From Bacillota bacterium (GTDB taxonomy: Bacteria; Bacillota; Clostridia; Lachnospirales; Lachnospiraceae), in the NCBI GenBank assembly GCA_023420935.1, contig JAEZUR010000036.1, forward strand, positions 1-64,000: a DNA stretch of 64,000 bases, in the 5' to 3' direction. The position numbers and the translations under genes are program-made. Positions 54,571 to 61,369 of the stretch are shown piece after piece. Each line of letters opens with the position of its first letter. Within the stretch, counting starts at the first letter, position 1. Under the pieces are notes generated by a model. The model was not told the DNA's origin and made no database searches. It saw only the letters and a list, made by a program, of their open reading frames with translations.

Positions 54571-55182
54571 TTACCATAGTAAATTAAGAATATTTTGTAT
54601 TGTTCCATTTTCTAGTAATACAAACATCCCAAGTCCTATAAAAGTAATAGGAATTATGATACGTTCGAACCGTTCTATTATACTTTTTATGTATGTGATA
54701 GAGGATATTTTCAAGCAAAACGAGCACCAGAAAGGTACTAAAACCAAAAAGGTAATCCACACTATGATTAAGTAGCCTTTGCTTAAGGTAGAAAAATATG
54801 GTATATAGATAGCCAATTCCTCTGCTCCTCCAGCCACAGCAATGATAGCTACGCTGAATAAAAGATTCTTATGCTTGGACAATTTTTCTTGTATCTCCTC
54901 TTCTTCATCATCCTCATCTTTATCAAAGAAAAAGATTCGAATACCTTGTATCATTGGAAGAAATCCTAAAAGTCCAACCCATTCTCTTGGTATTAACATA
55001 ATACCCATAACAGCAAGTGTGCTAATACCCAGAAGAATTAACATCCCTATCTCCTGGCCTAGATAAACCTGTCGCTTTAATTTTATATCAGATGCATAGA
55101 CGAATAATACTGTTAGTACAACGAGCTCATCAAGACCAGTTGCAACAAAAGCTGCTACAGCTGTCAATATGGTTTCTATCAT
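54571..55182 (-). CDS. CadD-family cadmium resistance/transport protein
   Basis: 203 residues with six hydrophobic segments and the CadD opening ETILTAVAAFVATGLDELVVL, in which Asp and Glu lie within the membrane. A second acidic pair appears in AVAGGAEELAIYIPYFS. The cytoplasmic loop DKDEDDEEEEIQEK is strongly acidic. CadD proteins give cadmium resistance in staphylococci, but many relatives have unknown substrates. It follows the small membrane-protein gene by 16 bases. Confidence 0.83.
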   Translation of the reverse strand: MIETILTAVAAFVATGLDELVVLTVLFVYASDIKLKRQVYLGQEIGMLILLGISTLAVMGIMLIPREWVGLLGFLPMIQGIRIFFFDKDEDDEEEEIQEKLSKHKNLLFSVAIIAVAGGAEELAIYIPYFSTLSKGYLIIVWITFLVLVPFWCSFCLKISSITYIKSIIERFERIIIPITFIGLGMFVLLENGTIQNILNLLW

Positions 55183-55198
55183 ATCTACCTCTCAATTA

Positions 55199-55732
55199 TC
55201 ATAGGGTGAAACGACCACGAAATTTCCCCCATATGCTCTTTTGGAAATATTCATATGCTCTATCATAAACATATAGAAAAACCTGTCCTCCCAGAATGAT
55301 ACCAGCGAAAAAGATAGGTTTTATCTCCCCCGGATAGATTAACTTTGGAAATAAAATAATAATCGGAAGATACATTACATTAAAGCAAACGTATTTTATT
55401 ACCCAAAAAGTTAGATTACGATTAATCTGCTTTGTGGTGTTTGCTAGCTTTTCCCACGCAAACTCAATTAAGAAGATATATAGCGCCATAGCACCATAGG
55501 TAATGCAATAAAGTTTATTTGGAGCCAATATAAAACTAATTAAGATAGATGCCACATAAAAACCGAATCCTAATCGAATGCCAGATTCTCGGATTGCGAT
55601 TCCAACTCCAAAGGAAGCTGCAGCTAATAAAAATATCGTATTAAACTCTAAGATTCCGCTTAAAATGACTAATATTGTCGTACATGCAAGTAAAAGACCT
55701 AAAAATGCCATTCTTTTCGCATTTACAAACAT
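55199..55732 (-). CDS. Predicted membrane protein of the DUF5685/J-domain cluster
   Basis: 177 residues from ATG at 55732; GGAGGGG lies ten bases upstream. There are five or six membrane helices (about 5-24, 25-45, 48-65, 70-95, 108-130 and 135-155), no clear active-site motif, and a basic C-terminus (FQKSIWGKFRGRF). It overlaps the J-domain gene by ten bases, so the two are probably translated together. Function is unknown; the arrangement of helices resembles small transporter subunits, but no specific family is claimed. Confidence 0.7.
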   Translation of the reverse strand: MFVNAKRMAFLGLLLACTTILVILSGILEFNTIFLLAAASFGVGIAIRESGIRLGFGFYVASILISFILAPNKLYCITYGAMALYIFLIEFAWEKLANTTKQINRNLTFWVIKYVCFNVMYLPIIILFPKLIYPGEIKPIFFAGIILGGQVFLYVYDRAYEYFQKSIWGKFRGRFTL

Positions 55733-56322
55733 GATATCAAGTCCCCTCCCATACATTCACAAAGCGAATCAGCACACCATAAATCACAACATAGATTACC
55801 CGTTCCGTAAGATGGTCGACCATATCCGTAACTAGTGTTTTGGTAACGCTGTGATCTCCATTGCATCTGATTCACTAAATCCGTATATTCCTTATTACCT
55901 GGTTCCATACTAGCAGCCATCTGGGCATGGCGTTGCGCCTCCATATTATTTCCGATACCTGCATTGGCAACTGCACTTAAATAATACCATCTAGCATTTC
56001 TATTACTAATTCTTCCCAACATTGAAAGAGCATCCTGGTAACGTCTAGAGTTGATATAGTTAACCACTTGATTCAATTCTTCTCCATCGTTTCCACTACT
56101 ATAAGATGATCCACCTTGGTTATAACCGCCTTCTCTTTGTTTCATAATCTGATCATAGGCTTCCTGTACTTCTTTAAATTTCTCTTCCGCTAAATCAGAT
56201 AAAGGATTGTTAGAATAGGAATCTGGGTGATATTTCCTACTTAGTTCTCTGTATGCCTTCTTAATTTCGTCATTCGATGCGCTAGATGATACTCCTAATA
56301 CGCTATATGGATCCATTATCAT
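55723..56322 (-). CDS. J-domain protein with TPR-like middle and Cys-rich tail
   Basis: 199 residues from ATG at 56322 after AAGGAA; the reading from 56412 lies inside the previous gene. The J domain DPYSVLGVSSSASNDEI has the HPD motif in KYHPDSYSN. A Gly/Ser linker leads to a TPR-like region (YQDALSMLGRISNRNARWYY and YLSAVANAGIGNNMEAQRHA). The tail has six Cys: LCCDLWCADSLCECMGG and a final SCL. Such a tail could bind metal or attach to a membrane partner. It overlaps both neighbours, which suggests a common complex. Confidence 0.82.
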   Translation of the reverse strand: MIMDPYSVLGVSSSASNDEIKKAYRELSRKYHPDSYSNNPLSDLAEEKFKEVQEAYDQIMKQREGGYNQGGSSYSSGNDGEELNQVVNYINSRRYQDALSMLGRISNRNARWYYLSAVANAGIGNNMEAQRHAQMAASMEPGNKEYTDLVNQMQWRSQRYQNTSYGYGRPSYGTGNLCCDLWCADSLCECMGGDLISCL

Positions 56323-57160
56323 TCTTTTCGTTCCTTTCTTGTGCTCTTTCATTTTGCATGGAGTCAAATTTTGTCCAGACTCCTTCGTATAAAATATTTC
56401 GTAATATATCAATATCTTCTATACATGGCAATTTCTCAAATTCCACAGTACAATCTGCCATCATCATAGTTAACATACTTTTACACTGTTCTTCATAAGA
56501 TGCTTCCTTGGATATCGTAACCAATGGATTATAATTTCCTTTCTCCACATCTTTTTCTAGATCCTCATAAGCATCAATTAGATAAATGAATTTCCCTAAA
56601 TAGAAACCAAGGTTCCTAAGATACGGTTCCCATTGATCCAACCGATATAGAAAAAGCTCTGCCATTAATTTACCAAAACAGCCGGAAACTACATCTAAAT
56701 TAGTTTCCTTTCTTTTTTCACTTTCATGCAGTTGATTCAGTGATTCCATAATCACTTCACATTGTCTTGGATATTTGGCTTGAATTTTCTTATATTTCCT
56801 TTTTAATACTTTGGTACCGGCCAAACCTGCAATACTTTTTTCATCTTCCCAATCATCCAATAAATGATGATAGCTAAGTGCAATATTCATATCTGCTGCA
56901 TATTCGGTTATGTCATTCACTAACATATCGTGTTTCTGCACAGGATGTACGATACATCTATTCTGTTCCCTCTTAGATTGACTTTCATACAACGAGGATA
57001 ACAATATAATAAGAAATGTCATGTCATATGTCAACGTCATTTGTCCAAATCGTCCATAACGATCCTTAAGTGTTCTACATAGCCCGCAATAGTAAGCTTT
57101 ATATTTATAGAAATCTTTCATTTTAAGCTCAGGCTTGTAAGCTGTAACATAACCAAACAT
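56303..57160 (-). CDS. DUF5685 family protein, helical, with two Asp-rich motifs
   Basis: 285 residues, mostly helical. The family opening MFGYVTAYKPELKMKDF is followed by YKAYYCGLCRTLKDRYG with two Cys. Two acidic motifs stand out: HHLLDDWEDEKS near residue 101 and LIDAYEDLEKDVEKGNYNP near 195. Together they recall the paired Asp motifs of squalene/phytoene-synthase-like enzymes, though the spacing is shorter. No function is established. It overlaps the J-domain gene by 20 bases. Confidence 0.78.
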   Translation of the reverse strand: MFGYVTAYKPELKMKDFYKYKAYYCGLCRTLKDRYGRFGQMTLTYDMTFLIILLSSLYESQSKREQNRCIVHPVQKHDMLVNDITEYAADMNIALSYHHLLDDWEDEKSIAGLAGTKVLKRKYKKIQAKYPRQCEVIMESLNQLHESEKRKETNLDVVSGCFGKLMAELFLYRLDQWEPYLRNLGFYLGKFIYLIDAYEDLEKDVEKGNYNPLVTISKEASYEEQCKSMLTMMMADCTVEFEKLPCIEDIDILRNILYEGVWTKFDSMQNERAQERNEKNDNGSI

Positions 57161-57176
57161 TACATTCCTCCTTTTA

Positions 57177-57998
57177 TCACTTGTTACTAATGGTTACTTT
57201 ATCACCATGACTTCCAATCCAGCAATTCACATCCGGGTATTTCACTCTCAGATAGTTAGCAAACAGCCAAGGGTTTTCACTATTGGATGAAAACATCTCG
57301 TAATGCCCTGGCACAGCTAAAATAGGTTTTAAGTTTCCTACTAGATCTACTGCTTCTTGATATGTCATATTACCAATGCAGCCGCTTTCGTATCGAATGG
57401 CATCTCTTCCATTGATTGGAACAAATATTACATGGAATGGTTTCCACTTCTTTAATACAGGAAGTAGTTCTGGATAGATACATGTATCACCTGAATGATA
57501 AAAACTACATCCATTTCCTTCTATAATATATCCCAAATAAGGATAAATCCCTGTTTCCTTATCTTGATCTAAAAATTCATGAGCAGAGGCTATCCCTGTT
57601 ATCTTTAAATCACCTATCTCCATGGAAGTAAGATGATCTAAACCAATAAAGCGATCTTCTGGTATGTTTAGCTCAGCGGATAACCTAGAACGAATCAATT
57701 CCGATACAATAAATTGGGCGTTTGGAGAGCTAATGGATAATTGACCCCAGACACCTCGATCAATGTGGTCTTCATGATCATGCGTCCCAAAGAAGAAATC
57801 AGCATTGGTTACTTCCTCAGGTTTTAATAGAGGAGCAATTGTCCTATCATCATTCTCAGATAGGTAAGCATCGATATATATTATGGTTTCTCCTATTTTC
57901 ACAGCATATCCAAGTTGTCCTAGCCACCAAAATGCCATCTCTCCCTGGGCTAATACACAGGTATTCATTTCATGAATCAATTCAACACCAGTTTTCAT
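57177..57998 (-). CDS. MBL-fold metal-dependent hydrolase (UlaG-like)
   Basis: 273 residues from ATG at 57998, after GAGGAA; an ATG at 58010 lies within the ribosome site. The metal-binding motif is GTHDHEDHIDRG, with downstream YHSGDTCIYPE and VPGHYEMF. WWLGQLGYAVKIGETIIYIDAYL is typical of the UlaG/RomA side of the family, which includes L-ascorbate-6-phosphate lactonase. Substrate unknown. It lies 16 bases upstream of the DUF5685 gene. Confidence 0.87.
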   Translation of the reverse strand: MKTGVELIHEMNTCVLAQGEMAFWWLGQLGYAVKIGETIIYIDAYLSENDDRTIAPLLKPEEVTNADFFFGTHDHEDHIDRGVWGQLSISSPNAQFIVSELIRSRLSAELNIPEDRFIGLDHLTSMEIGDLKITGIASAHEFLDQDKETGIYPYLGYIIEGNGCSFYHSGDTCIYPELLPVLKKWKPFHVIFVPINGRDAIRYESGCIGNMTYQEAVDLVGNLKPILAVPGHYEMFSSNSENPWLFANYLRVKYPDVNCWIGSHGDKVTISNK

Positions 57999-58095
57999 GT
58001 TATTCCTCATCTTTTCTTGCAGTAATTATTATAAGCTTTTATCTCACTTAATTTATCTTTCAAAAAGAAGCACCTAAAAGAAGTAACTTCTTCAT

Positions 58096-58713
58096 CTAAC
58101 GGATAAAATTGGTCATTTCTCTTGGTTCACCCGTTGGAGCATAAACTCCAGCGTTTTTACCAGCTTCAATACATTTTAATAGCCATGCCATATTCTGTCC
58201 TAATCTTCTCATAGTCTGCATGCCTTCTAAATCTTGTTTTACTTCTTCCGCTGTATTACCATGCACCATATTCCAGTATTGTGAAGAAACAAGTGGCATA
58301 TTCGCGATGGTAATATATTTATTTAATTGATCCAGAGCCGCCGTTGTACCTGCTCTTCTAGCCGAAACGATACATGCACCTGGTTTATTAGCAAAGCATT
58401 CTCCAGCATAAAAGACACGGTCTAATAAGGAAATAAGTTCTCCATTCGCTGAAGCATAATAAACTGGCGAGCCCACTACGAGTGCATCTGACTGCTGCAT
58501 TTTAAGTAGCACCTCATTTACTAAATCATCATGAAAGATACATTCATTCGGTTTACATTGATTGCAACCAATGCAACCTTTTATTGCCTTATTGCCGATA
58601 TGAATAAATTCTGTTTCAATTCCCTCGTTATTTAATGCTTTCGCAACTTCTTCCAAAGCAGTATATGTACATCCTTTTTTATGTGAACTTCCATTGATTA
58701 ATAAAACTTTCAT
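58096..58713 (-). CDS. Iron-sulfur flavoprotein / NAD(P)H-dependent FMN reductase-like
   Basis: 205 residues; the second ATG (58713) is better spaced from AGGAGG than the first (58716). The flavodoxin-like fold is shown by LLINGSSHKKGCTYTAL and VVGSPVYYASANGELISLLDR. A compact Cys motif GCIGCNQCKPNEC fits the CxxCxxCx4-7C cluster of iron-sulfur flavoproteins. Such proteins transfer electrons or reduce quinones and xenobiotics. Physiological partner is unknown. Transcribed away from lactate permease. Confidence 0.85.
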   Translation of the reverse strand: MKVLLINGSSHKKGCTYTALEEVAKALNNEGIETEFIHIGNKAIKGCIGCNQCKPNECIFHDDLVNEVLLKMQQSDALVVGSPVYYASANGELISLLDRVFYAGECFANKPGACIVSARRAGTTAALDQLNKYITIANMPLVSSQYWNMVHGNTAEEVKQDLEGMQTMRRLGQNMAWLLKCIEAGKNAGVYAPTGEPREMTNFIR

Positions 58714-58869
58714 CATATCCTCCTAAACTCTAAATTCGATAAAAATACATACTATTATTAGTTATATGCTACTTCCCATGCATTTGCAATAAAATTACCA
58801 TTAAATTTATTAAAAAAGTTTAAAAAACTCTTTCCTTTTTTCTCTTTTATTAGTAAAATATAGCAAAAG

Positions 58870-58887
58870 GCTTTAATGCGTTAAAGC
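58870..58887. promoter_or_regulatory. Operator-like palindrome before lactate permease
   Basis: GCTTTAA (58870-58876) and TTAAAGC (58881-58887) form a perfect dyad around TGCG, ending 12 bases before the ribosome site. It could be an operator or a short RNA hairpin. No known consensus was matched. Confidence 0.45.
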
Positions 58888-58912
58888 GAAAAATTTATGG
58901 AGGTATTGTACT

Positions 58913-60514
58913 ATGTGGTCAGTTACATCTCTACTTTTAACTTTATTACCTATTATTCTAATATTATGTATGCTTATTATCTGGAAAAAGCCTGCAGATA
59001 TTAGTGGAACTGCGGGATGGTTATTAATCTGCATCATTGCGTTTTTATTCTTTCAAACATCGTTGGAGGTAATTTTACGCTCTACCGCATCTGGACTAAT
59101 TAAATCTTTTCCTGTTTCCTTAATTGTAGCAACTTCCTTATTGCAAATGGCATTTATGGAGAAAACGGGAGCACTAAAACGTATTATTATCTTTATTAAG
59201 ACTATTTCTAATGAAAATCAAGCAGTTCAGATTATGATGGTCAATATTGGATTTGGTACATTAATGGTTTCCGTTGGTGCTACACCTGTTTCCTTATTAC
59301 CACCAATTTTGCTTGCCCTGGGGTATTCTACTTATGTAGCCATTGCATTACCTGCTGTAGGGTATGATTCTCTTTGTACATATGCACTCTTAGGTGCACC
59401 AATCGTTGTATTTGTTGATATGGCCAATAAATTTTTAGGTACTGGTAACGAGATTACATTATCACAGGCTGGTATGGTATTCTATTCTTTTCTACCATTA
59501 GTTTCCACTCTAATTGGCTTTTGCATGCTGTGGATTGTTGGTAAATGGAAAGCAATCAAAGAAGGATGGATTCCATGTGTTGTCACTGGTGTTGTAATTG
59601 GAGTTGTTTCTTATTTTACAAATAGAGTTGATAATCTTGTAGCATTAACTGGTTTACTTTGTGGACTTGCCGTAATTCTTGTTATGGTACTTTACCTAAA
59701 AGTTACTGGTAAGAAGGTAATCGATCGTAGTCGTTTAACTAAGGAAGAATTAGAATATGAGAAAACATTTCCATTATGGAAAGCTTGCATGCCTTGGTTT
59801 TTATTAATTATACTGGTTTTAGCATTAAATCTTCCTAAGGATGTATTTAATTACTTATATCGCACTATGTTGCTTCCAATCAATAACTTAACAGCAGATG
59901 GCTCACCGATCTATACAAGAGCCCTTTGGAATGCATATACTTGGATCTTAGTCAGTGTATTGTTATCTATGATTTTCTTACGTCCAAGCAAGAAACAGTT
60001 AAAAGATACTTGTTCTACTTGGTTAAAACGAGCACCAAGACCTATCTTTTCTGCAGCAATCTTTTTTGCAATCGGCGAAGTAATGAACACATCTGGATAT
60101 GATATGGCAACCAAAACTTCTGTGGAAGGCATGAATATGGTTCGTGTATTAGCAGATGCTTCTGCTCAAGTATTTCACAGTGTTTATGGAGGTGTCGTAT
60201 CTTTCATTGGTTTATTTAGCGGATTTATCACAGGAAGTGAAGCATCTACCATCGCTATGTTTGCTAATTACACCTTAAAGACAGCTAGTACTCTTGGACT
60301 TGAGAAAACAGGCCTTATCGTAGTTACTGCTGCGCTAGCCTTTGGTGGTGGATTAGCAAGCGTAATTTCGCCTGCTAAATTGCAAAATGCAGCGGCTTCT
60401 ATTGATAAGCTGGGGGAAGAGAATAAGGTGATTCGAACTGCGTTTATCTTAGCATTATTATTAACTGCAATTGTTGCAGTATATACAGTGATATTATTGA
60501 TGTTTGTGTACTAA
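58913..60514 (+). CDS. L-lactate permease family transporter
   Basis: 533 residues with about 12 or more membrane segments and the LctP family features LIVATSLLQMAFMEKTGAL, ATPVSLLPPILLALGY and the C-terminal FSGFITGSEASTIAMFANY. LctP/LldP proteins exchange or symport lactate or glycolate with protons. Preceded by GGAGG and a palindrome at 58870-58887. It faces the flavoprotein gene across 200 bases. No lactate dehydrogenase is next to it. Confidence 0.9.
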   Translation: MWSVTSLLLTLLPIILILCMLIIWKKPADISGTAGWLLICIIAFLFFQTSLEVILRSTASGLIKSFPVSLIVATSLLQMAFMEKTGALKRIIIFIKTISNENQAVQIMMVNIGFGTLMVSVGATPVSLLPPILLALGYSTYVAIALPAVGYDSLCTYALLGAPIVVFVDMANKFLGTGNEITLSQAGMVFYSFLPLVSTLIGFCMLWIVGKWKAIKEGWIPCVVTGVVIGVVSYFTNRVDNLVALTGLLCGLAVILVMVLYLKVTGKKVIDRSRLTKEELEYEKTFPLWKACMPWFLLIILVLALNLPKDVFNYLYRTMLLPINNLTADGSPIYTRALWNAYTWILVSVLLSMIFLRPSKKQLKDTCSTWLKRAPRPIFSAAIFFAIGEVMNTSGYDMATKTSVEGMNMVRVLADASAQVFHSVYGGVVSFIGLFSGFITGSEASTIAMFANYTLKTASTLGLEKTGLIVVTAALAFGGGLASVISPAKLQNAAASIDKLGEENKVIRTAFILALLLTAIVAVYTVILLMFVY

Positions 60515-60533
60515 AGGATATTCTAGATGGGAC

Positions 60534-60699
60534 GCCGGCAAGTAGACGCTTATATGGTCCCTCACACACAGATGAAAAAACACAGCCCCTGAAATAGTGT
60601 GCCACGGTTTGGACTTGCGTCCACCTTAGTCACACCATTTCAGGGGCTGTGTTTTTCCAACAGTGCATTACGGGAGCATATAAGCGTCTACTTGCCGGC
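60534..60699. repeat. Large hairpin, possible family A relative, with internal terminator
   Basis: The outer arms are perfect over 23 bp: 60534-60556 and 60677-60699. The inner arms are perfect over 20 bp (60576-60595 and 60637-60656, around CACAGCCCCTG), with runs of A and T at the ends, so the inner part would terminate the lactate permease transcript. CTCACACACAGATGAAAAA loosely resembles the family A centre, but the diagnostic GCCTT-CCTTC and GCCGGTCT blocks are missing. Confidence 0.75.
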
Positions 60700-60802
60700 T
60701 GTGTACTGGTAATGTTTTATACTATGTAATGTATGTAATTGTAATTGCGATGAGGAGGGCAAAATCAAATATACATCAATACATGTTTCAATGTTCAAAA
60801 TA

Positions 60803-61010
60803 TAATTTACTATGCAACTCGCATTCGCTTGAATAAAGTATATAGTAGTACATAATGCCTATAAATAGGTTCGCTCCAAAACGCTAATACAAAGTGCCAA
60901 CGACATTATAACATTTGCTAAGCTATTAAATGGAGATCACTTTTTGTATAGTTTTGAATGTACAGATTGCCAATTCAAGATTGATCAGATGCTTTTGACT
61001 CTCACTTCAT
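60803..61010. repeat. Family B repeat, copy 2
   Basis: This matches 51421-51740 in order: ATATAATTT with GCAACTCGC, TCGCTTG (60825-60831), AGTACATAA, CCAACGAC (60897-60904), ATAACATTTGCT, GATCACTT, TGTATAG, CCAATTCAA and GCTTTTGAC. It is a single unit without the 127-bp duplication. No coding frame is evident. Confidence 0.72.
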
Positions 61011-61063
61011 ATTGTTCTACTTATCATTGATTACTTATAAATTTAGACATGAAAACCTACAAG

Positions 61064-61342
61064 CGTGAATATGATTGCATATATATTCAGCTTGGTCAGA
61101 CCGACTGACGACGGCTGCTTATGATCGCGTAGACAACGAGCCAAGTGGCTGTTTACAGACATTTGGCGACTGTCCGCGTAACCACAAGAAATGCGTTTTA
61201 TGTTTCTTGTGGTGTTCGACTCGAGACTCAGGTAAAAATGACGCCCGCTTATGCGGCATTTTTACTACGTTCTGAGGCTCGAAAGCGAATATGCCTAGGA
61301 AGGTAAGGCGACCAAATGAATATATATGCAATCATATTCACG
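61064..61342. repeat. Giant hairpin repeat, family A copy 3 (inverted, branched)
   Basis: 279 bp with perfect 25-bp outer arms (61064-61088 and 61318-61342). TTGGTC (61092-61097) and GACCAA (61310-61315) pair next. Three inner hairpins follow: 61140-61168 (GCCAAGTGGCTGT side), 61181-61213 (ACCACAAGAAA/TTTCTTGTGGT) and about 61221-61281 (GTAAAAATG/CATTTTTAC). On the minus strand it carries GCCTTACCTTC (61299-61309) and CAGTCGGTCT (61098-61107), the family A blocks. It lies downstream of the GH127 gene. Open frames inside it are side effects of the palindrome. Confidence 0.82.
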
Positions 61343-61369
61343 GCCGCTGCCTGTTTTTTTATAGCACAA

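Noticed and set aside
60534..60699. Full membership of this hairpin in family A.
   Set aside because: It lacks the GCCTT-CCTTC and GCCGGTCT blocks. Kept as a separate element with a possible distant link.
61075..61331. Open reading frames on both strands (66 and 70 codons) inside the hairpin at 61064-61342.
   Set aside because: Both arise from the palindrome itself. They lack ribosome sites and protein-like composition.
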